The translations under genes were made by a program, and so were the position numbers. The notes below the pieces were generated by a model that was not told the DNA's origin, searched no databases, and was given only the letters and a program-made list of their open reading frames with translations. Shown here one piece after another: positions 47,601 through 55,641 of a stretch of DNA of 64,000 nucleotides (position 1 is its first letter; each line of letters begins with the position of its first letter). The DNA is from Pseudolysobacter antarcticus (GTDB taxonomy: Bacteria; Pseudomonadota; Gammaproteobacteria; Xanthomonadales; Rhodanobacteraceae): contig NZ_CP035704.1 in NCBI RefSeq assembly GCF_004168365.1, forward strand, positions 62,001 to 126,000, given 5' to 3'.

Positions 47601-48685
47601 ATGCCGCCAAGCAGGCCGCTGGCGACATAGCTCGTGGCATTTTGTGCTGCAGTGTTGACGAAACTGAAGTTGGTGCCGTCGGTCGAGATGTAAATGGCAT
47701 AACCATCTTCGTTGCTCGAGTCGGTCCAGTTCAACGTCATGCCCGTGGCCGTAACCGCGGTGAACGTCAGCGGGCCGCCCGGCGGCACTACCACCGGCGG
47801 GGTGAAGACGAACGTGCGGCGTGATCCATCGGCAGCGGAGGTCAGCGCTGGAATTGTGCCGGCGACGTACAGGTTATTCGTCGGAGTTGCCGATGCGCCG
47901 CTAAAGCTTGGCGCTGGCGTGCCGCTTTGTGCCGCGGTAATCGAGCCGACTGTGCCGACTGTACTGTTCGAAGAGAAGCCGAATTGCGGGCTTTGCGAAT
48001 TGGCAACCGCAGCTCCGGCGGCGCTCATGTTCATCGAACCATAGACGAACTCGATTACGCCGCTGGTTTCGAACAGATGCACTTGATAGCTGAGATCCGC
48101 AGTACCGCCGGCGTTGAAATTAGCCTGTGTATTGAGCCATTCCACGACCAGTTCGCGATTCGGCGCGGTGCCGATAACCTTGAAATGCACCTTGCCATCG
48201 CCGGCATGCGTGCGTTGGTCGGCGCCGTAAGCGGTAACCAGGAATTGTCCGGCTTGGGCGAGCGGATCGTACAAGGTGGTTGATATCGTGGTTGCACCGA
48301 AACGCAGCGAACCGTTCGAGTTCACGCTGAAACGATCCTGCCGCGTATCCTGGAAATAGAAATCGAATCCGATCAGCGTTACTGTCGAGGCGGTATCGTC
48401 CTGGTCGGCGGCAACCAGGGTCGTCGTGCCGCTGCTCATGTCCATCAGCGAACCGGTGACGGTAGTCGAAAAAGCGTAGTTGGCCGAGTTTGCGTATGGA
48501 ACCGGCCCGAGCGATTGAATCGATTCGTCCGGATCGGCTGCATCCACATCGAGCTGCGCTTTCAGCTGCGCGGTCGACATTTCCATCGTCTGGTCCGGCT
48601 GCAGATCTGCGTGCGCCCAGACTGGACAAGCACATGCGAGCATGACTAGGATCAGCTGGAAAATGGACAGTTGTTTGGTGCACAT
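41684..48685 (-). CDS. Giant surface protein with seven near-identical DUF11 repeats and IPTL-type C-terminal signal
   Basis: 2333 residues from the ATG at 48685, with AGGGG eight bases upstream. The signal peptide ends near 27 (MLACACPVWAHA). Then an N-terminal beta domain to about 300, one fibronectin III domain (LTFTAVTATGMTLNWTDSSN), a long beta-helix/G8-like region of Gly/Thr/Asn-rich strands to about 1150, a first divergent DUF11 unit, seven near-identical DUF11 units of 128 residues (each starting SADLSITKTDGVTTATPGG with a Cys-x-Trp-x-Cys pair), a divergent final unit, and a C-terminus with VPTLDWLALLGLAMALAL plus Arg-rich end. That end fits the IPTL-CTERM sorting pattern. Likely a long surface-anchored adhesin or stalk; function untested. 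Confidence 0.9.
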   Translation of the reverse strand: MCTKQLSIFQLILVMLACACPVWAHADLQPDQTMEMSTAQLKAQLDVDAADPDESIQSLGPVPYANSANYAFSTTVTGSLMDMSSGTTTLVAADQDDTASTVTLIGFDFYFQDTRQDRFSVNSNGSLRFGATTISTTLYDPLAQAGQFLVTAYGADQRTHAGDGKVHFKVIGTAPNRELVVEWLNTQANFNAGGTADLSYQVHLFETSGVIEFVYGSMNMSAAGAAVANSQSPQFGFSSNSTVGTVGSITAAQSGTPAPSFSGASATPTNNLYVAGTIPALTSAADGSRRTFVFTPPVVVPPGGPLTFTAVTATGMTLNWTDSSNEDGYAIYISTDGTNFSFVNTAAQNATSYVASGLLGGINYFWRVYAFSEGNTAFISGSQTTATPTPNISLGSGLWSAPGTWSTGSVPSGNDAVTIAPGTTVTIDITAAIAYSLQVVGTLQFEQTTARTLSVGTDVIVQGGGVLQSNPAGTQTGHNLSVAGNLINNGTLDFSTNADTAGAIITFTGTTNTSLSGSGATTDIRQITVNKGTTAAPIVEIMLSNFTVRGVTTDTVVGGWLVMSNGTIKLSGTFTGTSRVFAAAGYTIPVTSGFWLNNPNYVVAGQAGSPTLNGQLHLSQGTFNIGTATGNSMGFSAGSTIIVDGAAVNATGRFGVAAAGNAISYTQSAGTITVCTIGNASATLGSFDLGTGLGSNIAINGGTIVTQLAATAIDYRNQAGGGIVGVTGGTLQLGNAASGAAKIFNLRGVLPNVVVTNTSAGHTATMSTTLVNFNNIALNITINTGATFNTANVLFLMAGGSLINNGTLTANGASSNFIWFDAGAAVPQSYSGTGVTTAPVTNMSVQTASALTFTSTNQFITSRVNMFVGNLVNANKLTIGTGGATTGVIQIGNTTTPTAAGTFDAAPTFNLGTGGENISYLRTGGSRSTGPEVNPARSLTNFTYDDNDPSHTLTIAGGDLTATGATTLTNGRVITGANTLIVGSAGTVTRTNGYVDGNYKKTVAAAASVTFENGTANGYAPVVFNVTAGTFPTDIKVAEVQTTAPGIQPTSKVISRYWTLTATGITSDVTFNYLDPTDIPGTVTEANLHVLKHEAGNPADFSDQGGTISTAANTAKVTGVSSFSDWTLGEAFSNLAITITDGVTGTTPGGSVTYTTTASNSGTVSNPAATVQATFPASLTCSTTCSGALGGTCSAGPFAGNINDPDNIPSGGSVTYTSVCSVSPAATGSLSTTATVSAGALGDPDASDNSATDTDGIAASADLSITKTDGVTTATPGGSVTYTITALNAGPSNATGATVADTFPASETCTWTCVGAGGGTCTASGSGNINNTVNLPSGGGVTYTASCTISAAATGLLSNTATVTAPAGVTDPTPGNNSATDSDTLGASADLAITKTDGVTTATPGGNVTYVITASNAGPSNATGATVADTFPASETCTWTCTGAGGGTCTASGSGNINGTVNLPSGGSVSYNATCSISASATGTLSNTATVTAPAGVTDPTPGNNSATDSDTLGASADLSITKTDGVTTATPGGSVTYTITALNAGPSNATGATVADTFPASETCTWTCVGAGGGTCTASGSGNINNTVSLPSGGGVTYTASCSISAAATGTLSNTATVTAPSGVTDPTPGNNSATDSDTLGASADLSITKTDGVTTATPGGSVTYTIVASNAGPSSATGATVADTFPASETCAWTCSGVGGGTCTAAGSGNINDTVNLPSGGSVNYTATCSISPAATGTLSNTATVTAPAGVTDPTPGNNSATDSDTLGASADLSITKTDGVTTATAGGSVTYTIVASNAGPSSATGATVADTFPASETCTWTCSGVSGGTCTAAGSGNINDTTVNLPSAGSVNYSATCSISAAATGTLSNTATVTAPAGVTDPTPGNNSATDSDTLGASADLSITKTDGVTTATPGGSVTYTIVASNAGPSSATGTTVADTFPASETCTWTCSGVSGGTCTAAGSGNINDTVNLPSGGSVNYTATCSISPAATGTLSNTATVTAPAGVTDPTPGNNSATDSDTLGASADLSISKTDGVTTATPGGSVTYTIVASNAGPSSATGATVADTFPASETCTWTCSGVSGGTCTAAGSGNINDTVNLPSGGSVNYTATCSISAAATGTLSNTATVTAPAGVTDPTPGNNSATDSDTLLASTASLLGATKTVSASGGFTPGATIIYTVVVNNTGLGAQTDNPGDEFTDSLPAGITLVSATATSGTTTTGAGIVHWNGSIPAAGSVTITITATINANASGTIVNQGSVQFDADGNGTNESTALTNDPSVGGGTANPTSFAVVRVAAIAVPVPTLDWLALLGLAMALALGAGARQRWSR
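42222..44908 (-). repeat. Tandem array of seven 384-bp DUF11-coding repeats
   Basis: Unit length is 384 bases, with one unit of 387 because of an extra Thr codon. Adjacent units share most bases, including silent positions, so the array was recently duplicated or is kept uniform by gene conversion. Boundaries run from the first SADL codon at 44908 to about 42222. Confidence 0.85.
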
Positions 48686-49109
48686 GACGTTTCCCCTGTG
48701 TGGCGCCGTGTCCAACGCATGTGACTGGCACATATCGTTCGAACCCGTTCGCATAAACCGCTTTGAAAGGTTTTGGTGTCGCTGCAGTACGTCCGCAAGA
48801 AAATTTTCTTGCGCCCCGGCGTTCCCGCAATTGCCCTGATTTTTGTAATCGATCCGCTATTCGCGCCTGTGGAATATTCAAGCGCGGCAGCGGATCGATG
48901 GTTTAAAAATCTTAATGGAGAAAGTTACACCTAGAAACGTTGCACGGTCTAGCGTTTTTTTTACGGTTGGTCGCGAATCGCGAGCTGTGTGCTTTGGTGA
49001 TCGCCTTGCCGATTTCGTCGAGTAGTTTCATTCGACCGGTTGAATCGGTGCGAATCAGCCCGAGGTCTGATCTTGATTTCAACATTCCTCTCAACCGTAG
49101 GTGTTTCCC
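48686..49109. other. Divergent promoter region with an 11-bp inverted repeat
   Basis: 424 bases between the giant DUF11 gene and the OYE-family reductase gene. It holds an 11-bp perfect inverted repeat (48848-48858 with 48889-48899) and a minus-strand motif GGTGTAACTTTCTC (48931-48918). No promoter could be assigned with confidence, and I see no gene. Confidence 0.5.
48848..48899. promoter_or_regulatory. Inverted repeat in the divergent promoter region
   Basis: ATCGATCCGCT (48848-48858) matches AGCGGATCGAT (48889-48899) exactly with a 30-base spacer. It could be a paired operator or a long-looped hairpin in the leader of the giant gene. Confidence 0.4.
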
Positions 49110-50186
49110 ATGCTTTTTGATCCTGTCGCTTTGCGTACGCTCCAGCTCAGCAACCATACCGTCATGTCGCCGATGACCCGCAGCCGTGCCGTCGATGCCA
49201 ACACACCGAATGCATTGATGGCCGAGTATTACGGTCAGCGCGCCACCGCCGGCCTGATTGTCACCGAAGGCACATCGCCGTCGCCGAACGGCCTCGGTTA
49301 TGCGCGTATCCCCGGCTTGTTCAATGCCGCGCATGTGGCGGGGTGGAAACTCGTTACCGATGCGGTGCATGCCAAGGGCGGCAAGATCGTCGTGCAGCTT
49401 ATGCACACCGGTCGCGTAACGCACGTTGCGAATCTGCCGGCCGGCGCAGAAGTAGTCGCGCCGACCGCAGCCATATGCCCGGGCGAGATGTACACCGATG
49501 GGCAGGGCATGCAGCCGAACAGCCAGCCGCGCGCGATGACTCAAGCCGACATCACGTACGCGATCGGCGAATACGTGAACGCGGCGCGCCTCGCGATCGA
49601 AGCCGGTTTTGATGGCATCGAACTGCATGCGGCGAACGGTTATCTGATCGAGCAATTCCTCAATGCCAACGTCAATACGCGCACCGATGGCTACGGTGGC
49701 AGCAGCGACGCGCGCAACAAATTCGCGCTTGAGGTTGCACGTGCGACGGTCGCGGCAATCGGCGCCGACAAGGTCGGTATTCGCCTCTCGCCACACGGCG
49801 TGTTCAACGGCACCGGCGCATTTGTCGATGTCGATACGCAATATCTCGCGCTGGTCAGCGAGCTATCCAAACTCGGCTTGTTGTACGTGCACGTGCTCGA
49901 TCACTCAGCGATGGGTGCACCGCCGGTGCCGGCTGAACTGAAGGCAAAGCTGCGCGAGGCATTCAACGGTCCGTACATTCTCGCCGGTGGATTCGATCGC
50001 GACAGTGCAGAGAAAACGCTGTCGGAAAAACACGCCGATGCGATCGCGTTTGGACGTCCATTCCTGTCCAACCCGGACCTGGTCGCGCGCATGCGTGCCG
50101 GCGCCGAGCTCAACGCTCCGGATATGGCGACGTTCTACACGCCGGGCGCAAAGGGCTACACCGATTATCCCGCGCTGGCGAGTTGA
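49110..50186 (+). CDS. Old yellow enzyme family alkene reductase
   Basis: 358 residues from the ATG at 49110, with AGGTG upstream; a GTG at 49101 is in frame but less likely. An FMN-binding TIM barrel: the N-terminal FDPVALRTLQLSNHTVMSPM strand, catalytic His173, Asn176 and Tyr178 in ELHAANGYLIEQ, phosphate-binding YILAGGFDRDSAE and AIAFGRPFLSNPDL. It reduces activated C=C bonds (enones, nitro esters, maleimides) with NAD(P)H, in the cytosol. The NemA branch matches best. It is transcribed alone and ends at a hairpin shared with the M61 peptidase gene. Confidence 0.94.
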   Translation: MLFDPVALRTLQLSNHTVMSPMTRSRAVDANTPNALMAEYYGQRATAGLIVTEGTSPSPNGLGYARIPGLFNAAHVAGWKLVTDAVHAKGGKIVVQLMHTGRVTHVANLPAGAEVVAPTAAICPGEMYTDGQGMQPNSQPRAMTQADITYAIGEYVNAARLAIEAGFDGIELHAANGYLIEQFLNANVNTRTDGYGGSSDARNKFALEVARATVAAIGADKVGIRLSPHGVFNGTGAFVDVDTQYLALVSELSKLGLLYVHVLDHSAMGAPPVPAELKAKLREAFNGPYILAGGFDRDSAEKTLSEKHADAIAFGRPFLSNPDLVARMRAGAELNAPDMATFYTPGAKGYTDYPALAS

Positions 50187-50192
50187 CGTTGG

Positions 50193-50218
50193 CGGGACGC
50201 GGCTTCGGTCGCGTCCCG
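50193..50218. terminator. Hairpin with a TTCG loop between convergent genes
   Basis: CGGGACGCG (50193-50201) pairs with 50210-50218; the inner bases extend the stem to a TTCG tetraloop (50204-50207). It lies between the OYE reductase stop and the M61 peptidase stop, without a T-run. Confidence 0.6.
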
Positions 50219-50220
50219 TG

Positions 50221-52167
50221 TCACATCGAAACTGGGTTTATTCGTCGCGCCTGCAACAACGGAACAAGTCGATCCTTCGACTCGGAAATCCGCTGCAGAT
50301 GCGGGTAACGCAGCGAGCCGTGATAATCGATATGCGCGATTTGATCTTGTCCGTCGAGTTTGAATCCGAGGTTGATCGAGCCGTTAGCGGCGTTGCTGAT
50401 CGTTGCCTTGAGCAGATCCACGCTAAATGGCGCGCCGTTGATGGTCGTGATTTTCGCGCCATTGCTGAGGCCCGATTTGAACGCCGGGCCATTCCATGCG
50501 ACGACCGGAACGGTGCCGTTTGATTTGACCGTCAATCCGATCGAATAGGAAAGGTCGGCCACGTCGTCTTCGCTTTCGAGTTGTCGATAAAAATCGCTCG
50601 GCTCGGTTGTAAAGATCAGTCGATAACCGGCATGCGCGAGGCCATCGAGCAAGCCGTCATCGTCGTGCGTATCGAGGCGTTTGCGCAGGAAGTTCGACCA
50701 GTCGAACGGCAGCACGTTGTTGAGCGTCGTGCAGACATCATCGAAGGTGTAAGTGGTGGTTATCTGACTGCCGGCGTTCACGCCGAAAAACGCCTTGGCG
50801 AAATCGTCGAGCCCTTTTGTATCGCCGGTGCGTTCGCGGATGATGCTGTCGATGTTCAGCCAGAAGATCGGGCCCTCGAGGTAATAATCCTCGCGCCGCT
50901 GCCAATCGCGCCAGGCGACGGCACGCTTGGCCATGAATACTGGATCGTTGTTGCTGTCCTGCAGTGATTTCCAGCGTCTGCCGGGCCGCGCTTGCATGCG
51001 CGCCGCATCGATCGCGAACAAATCCTTGGTCGCCTCGATCGAGCGAATGCCGGCGCGTGCGGCGATCACGCGGCCCCAGAATTCCGACTGGCCTTCGTAG
51101 ACCCAAAGCAGGCTGTTACGCACCGGCTGATTCGCGTTGGCCGTCCACATGTCGGCGGGCCGCCGAAACAGGCCGTTCCAGGAATGAATGAACTCGTGCC
51201 AGAGGATATCGAGCTCGGGCAGGTGGCCGCTTTCGTTGCCGAGATAATCGGCCGGCAAACCGACCTCGCCCGATCGCGCATGCTCGGTGCCACCGGACGA
51301 CGGCAACACGTCGCTCAGCGATACCAGCAAATCGTAATGATCGAAATGTGTGCTCGCGAACGTGTGTTCGATCTCGGCAACGGCAGCGCGATAACGAGTT
51401 ATTTGAGCATCGCCGATATCGATGTTGCGCAAGTTGTCGCCGAACAGATTCAGCGTGACTGGCGTCGCTGCTTTGGGCGCCAGATCCACGCGTTTCAGGT
51501 AGCGCCCGGCATAAACCGGAGAGTCATACAAAACCTCGAGCGTGGTCGGCTTGAAGCTGGCGACATCGTTGCCGAAACTGTCCGTCGTTAATGCCGTGGC
51601 GTATTGGAAACCCGCGGGAAGTTTGACGCTCGCTTGCACCGTGATATCGCGCGCGAACCAGCCAGCCGGATACACCGACGCCGTATGCCACTGCATCGCC
51701 AGAATGTCGCGACTCATCTCGGGCGGGCCTTCGCGCGGCGTGCCAGACGCGAGGTATTGATAGTCGAGATCCAGCGTGGTCGCGCCGGATGGCACATCGA
51801 TGTGGAACGCATGCATGTCGATCGCATCGCGAGTCCAGTCGATACGTTGATCGTCCGCACGAATGATCAGGCCGGCAAGCCGCGCCACCTGCACCGTCGC
51901 GGAGTGACTTGCCACTTCCCACTGCGGATAAAGCAGCGTCATAGGTCCTGCTGCCTGCACTGGAATAGTCTCGTGCACGTTGACGATCTTGTGTGTCGTA
52001 TCGCTGGCATCAACCACCATGCGCACGACGCCACGAAACGCAATATCACGCGGCGCGGGCACGGAGTTCGACAATGGAACAGGCTGTGGTCCAACCCCAA
52101 CTTGTGCGGCGGCGCCGACGCAGATAACGGAAAGTCCCAGCAACAAAATCGATCGCATCGTCACCAT
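50221..52167 (-). CDS. M61 family metallopeptidase with PDZ domain
   Basis: 648 residues from the ATG at 52167; a second ATG at 52158 is nearly as good. The signal peptide ends near 21 (SVICVGAAAQ). The N-terminal 240 residues form the beta domain typical of M61. The zinc site is HEFIHSW with His324, Glu325 and His328, and the third ligand is probably Glu358 in VYEGQSEFWG. A PDZ domain occupies about 555-620 (VVAWNGPAFKSGLSNGAKIT). M61 enzymes are glycyl-type aminopeptidases, generally periplasmic or extracellular. It is divergent from an M16 peptidase gene. Confidence 0.9.
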   Translation of the reverse strand: MVTMRSILLLGLSVICVGAAAQVGVGPQPVPLSNSVPAPRDIAFRGVVRMVVDASDTTHKIVNVHETIPVQAAGPMTLLYPQWEVASHSATVQVARLAGLIIRADDQRIDWTRDAIDMHAFHIDVPSGATTLDLDYQYLASGTPREGPPEMSRDILAMQWHTASVYPAGWFARDITVQASVKLPAGFQYATALTTDSFGNDVASFKPTTLEVLYDSPVYAGRYLKRVDLAPKAATPVTLNLFGDNLRNIDIGDAQITRYRAAVAEIEHTFASTHFDHYDLLVSLSDVLPSSGGTEHARSGEVGLPADYLGNESGHLPELDILWHEFIHSWNGLFRRPADMWTANANQPVRNSLLWVYEGQSEFWGRVIAARAGIRSIEATKDLFAIDAARMQARPGRRWKSLQDSNNDPVFMAKRAVAWRDWQRREDYYLEGPIFWLNIDSIIRERTGDTKGLDDFAKAFFGVNAGSQITTTYTFDDVCTTLNNVLPFDWSNFLRKRLDTHDDDGLLDGLAHAGYRLIFTTEPSDFYRQLESEDDVADLSYSIGLTVKSNGTVPVVAWNGPAFKSGLSNGAKITTINGAPFSVDLLKATISNAANGSINLGFKLDGQDQIAHIDYHGSLRYPHLQRISESKDRLVPLLQARRINPVSM

Positions 52168-52335
52168 TGGCCTTGAGGATCAAGACGATGAGTCTATGTC
52201 AAAGCGGGCGGAGCCATAGGGTATGCCAGGCGCCGGATGGAGGCGGATGACAAGCGCGCAGGACTTTCGCACCTTGCGTGCGATGGTTCGCGCCGCTAGC
52301 CTCGGGTTTTTCCGTACTAATTCCAAGGAACATAA

Positions 52336-55164
52336 ATGTTCAAACTCAGCTCGTGGTTTTCTGCTGGCGTGTTGCTCGCCACATTTTTCGCGGCTGGCGC
52401 GCAGGCCGAGCCAGCCAGTGAGGTCAGCATTCCGTTCGAGAAATTCCAGCTCTCGAACGGGCTGACCGTGGTCGTGCACGAGGATCACAAGGCGCCCGTG
52501 GTGGCGGTTTCGGTGTGGTATCACGTCGGCTCGGCGGATGAGCCGACGCATAAGACCGGCTTCGCGCATCTGTACGAGCATCTTATGTTCGAGGGTTCGG
52601 AGAATCACAAGGAAAGTTATTTCCGCCCGTTCGAGCAAGTCGGCGCCACCGACATGAACGGCACCACCGCGAACGATCGCACCAACTATTACGAGACCGT
52701 GCCGACCACTGCGCTGGACATGGCGTTGTGGATGGAATCGGATCGCATGGGCCATCTGCTCAACGCCATCGGCAAACCCGAACTCGATAAGCAGCGCGGC
52801 GTGGTGCAGAACGAAAAACGCCAGGATGAGAATCAGCCTTACGGCCGCGTCGATGAAAATATTCAGGCGAATGCGTTTCCGGCCAATCATCCGTATCACC
52901 ACGACACGATCGGCTCGATGCAGGATCTGAATGCCGCTTCGCTGGCCGACGTCAAGCAATGGTTCAAGGACTATTACGGCGCCGCCAACACCACGATCGT
53001 GCTCGCTGGCGACATCACGCCAGCGCTGGCGAAAGAAAAGATGCAGAAATATTTCGGCGATATTCCAGCCGGGCCGCCGGTGGCGCGGCAGCAGCCGTGG
53101 ATCGCAGCGCGAACTACCTCAACACGTGGCGAGATGGTCGATCAGGTGGCGCAAACGCGCATCGTGCGCGAGTGGAATACGCCGCCGGCCGGCGATGCGC
53201 AACAGCCGCTGCTCAACCTTGCCGCGACCGTGCTCGGTGGCGGCAAGACCTCACGTTTGTACAACCGATTGGTGTATCAGGACAAACTCGCCGATGACGT
53301 CAGCGTCGGCATTTCGCCGTTCGCGCTGGCGAGCAAATTCGAGCTCGAAGTGGACGTAAAAACCGGCGTCGATGCCAAACGCGTCGAACAGGCCGTGGCC
53401 GAAGAATGGCAGCGTTTTCTGAGCGAAGGCCCGACCCAGGAAGAGATCGATCGCGCCAGGACACGTGCGCAAGCAGGTTTTGTGCGTAGCCTGGAAAAAG
53501 TCAGCGGCAAGTCGGTGATTCTCGCCAGCGGCCAGGTCTATCGCGACGATCCTGCTGCGTATCAAACCGATCTCGCGCGCTTGCAGGCGGCCACACCGGC
53601 GAGCGTGCTGGCGGCGGCGAAACAATGGATTTCGCGCGGCGATTACACGCTGACCATCACGCCGGGCAAAGTCGATCCGGGCAAAGCGGAGATCGAAAGC
53701 GCGGGCCTGCCAGCCTCCAAGGATGCACCGAAAGCGAAGTTTCCGGTGAAACGCGAATTCAGTATCGTCAAATCCGATCTTGATCGCAGCAGCGGTGTGC
53801 CCGCAGTGACACAGTTTCCCGACCTCACTTTCCCGTCGCTGCAGCGTGGCAAACTCAAGAATGGCATCGAGGTGATACTGGCCGAACGGCACACGATTCC
53901 GGTGGTGCATTTTGATGTGCTGTTCGACAGCGGTTACGCCGCCGATCAGGGTCGCAAACTCGGCACCGGCAGTTTCACCGCGAGCATGCTCGACGAAGGC
54001 ACGACGACGCTGGATTCGCTGGCGATTGCGCGACAGCGCGAAAGCCTCGGCGCGATTCTCGCCACCGGCTGCAATCTGGATACGTGCAGCGCATCGTTGA
54101 ACGCACTGAAATCGCAACTCGATCCGTCGCTGCAATTGTTCACCGACGTGCTGCGCAATCCGGCCTTCCGCGATGCCGACATCGCGCGCATTCGCGGCCA
54201 ATGGCTGGCCGGCATTGCGCAGGAAAAAACCGAACCGACCGGGCTCGCGCTGCGTGCGCTGCCGCCGCTGTTGTACGGCGCCGGGCATGCGTATGCGATA
54301 CCGTTCACTGGCAGCGGTACGCCGGAATCGATCCAGTCGCTGGATGCCGATGATCTTCGCGCATTCACGCGCGATTTCCTGCGACCTGACAATGCCAAAA
54401 TTCTCGTCGCCGGCGATACTACGCTGGCCGAGATCGTGCCGAAACTCGATGCCGCATTCGGTGACTGGAAAGCATCAGCGACACCGATTCCGAAGAAAAA
54501 TCTTGGCCACGTGGCGTTGCAGGAAAAACCGCGCGTGTTCTTGCTTGATCGGCCGGGATCGCAGCAATCGCTGATCCTCGCAGGCTCGGTCGCGCCTTCG
54601 ACCAAGGTGCCGAACAATCTCGAAATCAAGACCATGAACAGCGCGTTCGGCGGCGTGTTCACCTCGCGCCTGAATCTGAATCTGCGCGACGCCAAACACT
54701 GGTCGTACGGCGCGGGCAGTTTTCTGAGCGATGCGATCGGGCAGCGCCCGCTGATGTTGTATGCGCCGGTGCAGACCGACAAGACCGCCGAGTCGGTTAG
54801 CGAAATTCTGCGTGAGGCGCAGGATCTGATCGGCGCAAAACCGCTGACGGATAGCGAGATTCTCAAGGTCAAGAACAGCGATGTACGCTCATTGCCGGGC
54901 GCGTTCGAAAGCACCGGCGCGGTATTGGGTTCGATGAAAAATATCGTGATCTACGGCCGACCGGATGATTATGTACAAACCCTCAAGCAACGTATCGAAG
55001 CGCAGAAAGACAGCGACATCGAAGCCGCCGCCAAGGAAATCGTGCATCCGCAGGCGTTGACCTGGGTGATCGTTGGCGACCTCAGCAAGATCGAAAAATC
55101 GGTGCGTGCGCTGAAACTCGGCGACGTTAAAATCATCGATGCCGATGGCAAGATCGTGCGCTGA
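52336..55164 (+). CDS. M16 family zinc metallopeptidase, two M16 halves
   Basis: 942 residues. Signal peptide to about 24 (ATFFAAGAQA). The catalytic N-terminal half has the inverted zinc motif HxxEH at residues 78-82 (HLYEHLMF) and a downstream Glu in the NEKRQDENQPYG region. The C-terminal half, from about 500, repeats the fold (LKNGIEVILAERHTIPVV, FGGVFTSRLNLNLRD) but lacks the zinc motif, as usual for the non-catalytic half. The enzyme is probably periplasmic and degrades short peptides. It precedes a DUF4156 lipoprotein gene by 83 bases. Confidence 0.93.
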   Translation: MFKLSSWFSAGVLLATFFAAGAQAEPASEVSIPFEKFQLSNGLTVVVHEDHKAPVVAVSVWYHVGSADEPTHKTGFAHLYEHLMFEGSENHKESYFRPFEQVGATDMNGTTANDRTNYYETVPTTALDMALWMESDRMGHLLNAIGKPELDKQRGVVQNEKRQDENQPYGRVDENIQANAFPANHPYHHDTIGSMQDLNAASLADVKQWFKDYYGAANTTIVLAGDITPALAKEKMQKYFGDIPAGPPVARQQPWIAARTTSTRGEMVDQVAQTRIVREWNTPPAGDAQQPLLNLAATVLGGGKTSRLYNRLVYQDKLADDVSVGISPFALASKFELEVDVKTGVDAKRVEQAVAEEWQRFLSEGPTQEEIDRARTRAQAGFVRSLEKVSGKSVILASGQVYRDDPAAYQTDLARLQAATPASVLAAAKQWISRGDYTLTITPGKVDPGKAEIESAGLPASKDAPKAKFPVKREFSIVKSDLDRSSGVPAVTQFPDLTFPSLQRGKLKNGIEVILAERHTIPVVHFDVLFDSGYAADQGRKLGTGSFTASMLDEGTTTLDSLAIARQRESLGAILATGCNLDTCSASLNALKSQLDPSLQLFTDVLRNPAFRDADIARIRGQWLAGIAQEKTEPTGLALRALPPLLYGAGHAYAIPFTGSGTPESIQSLDADDLRAFTRDFLRPDNAKILVAGDTTLAEIVPKLDAAFGDWKASATPIPKKNLGHVALQEKPRVFLLDRPGSQQSLILAGSVAPSTKVPNNLEIKTMNSAFGGVFTSRLNLNLRDAKHWSYGAGSFLSDAIGQRPLMLYAPVQTDKTAESVSEILREAQDLIGAKPLTDSEILKVKNSDVRSLPGAFESTGAVLGSMKNIVIYGRPDDYVQTLKQRIEAQKDSDIEAAAKEIVHPQALTWVIVGDLSKIEKSVRALKLGDVKIIDADGKIVR

Positions 55165-55247
55165 ATCGATGCCTGACTATTCGACAACGAAGATGCCGCC
55201 GGTTCGCGCTACACTCTGCCAGGCGAAAATTACGGAGCACCACGACG

Positions 55248-55640
55248 ATGAATAAATTTCTCTTGCCGGTCTTTTTGTGCGTCGCGCTCGGCGCGTGCAC
55301 TTGGGTCAAACTCGATACCCAGGCGCAGAAAATTCGCGTTGCCTACGACGGCAATGTCAGCGGCTGCCGCGATCAAGGCAAGGTGTCGGTGTCGGTGCGC
55401 GATCATGTGAGTTTTTATCATCGCAGCGAGTTGAAAGTGCGCGATGAACTGGAAACCCTCGCGCGCAACGAAGCCGTCGACATGCACGCCGATACGCTCA
55501 AGCCGCTCGGCGATCCGGTCGATGGTTCGCAGAGTTTCGGCGCGTATTCGTGCGGCGCAAAACCGCCCGCACCGCATGTGCGCGGTGCGCCGGCAGATGC
55601 AAAGAAAGACGGCGTGGAAACCTACCCGATCAAGAATTGA
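55248..55640 (+). CDS. DUF4156 lipoprotein
   Basis: 130 residues. Lipoprotein signal with Cys17 after LGA (FLCVALGACTWVKL). The mature part has the DUF4156 layout: two more cysteines (VSGCRDQG and AYSCGAK), a conserved VRDELETLARNEAVDMHADT segment and the C-terminal Cys in the GSQSFGAYSC strand. The domain resembles small outer-membrane-associated lipoproteins such as RcsF in its basic outline. It is followed by one base and then the VOC-family gene, so the two are co-transcribed. Confidence 0.87.
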   Translation: MNKFLLPVFLCVALGACTWVKLDTQAQKIRVAYDGNVSGCRDQGKVSVSVRDHVSFYHRSELKVRDELETLARNEAVDMHADTLKPLGDPVDGSQSFGAYSCGAKPPAPHVRGAPADAKKDGVETYPIKN

Positions 55641-55641
55641 T

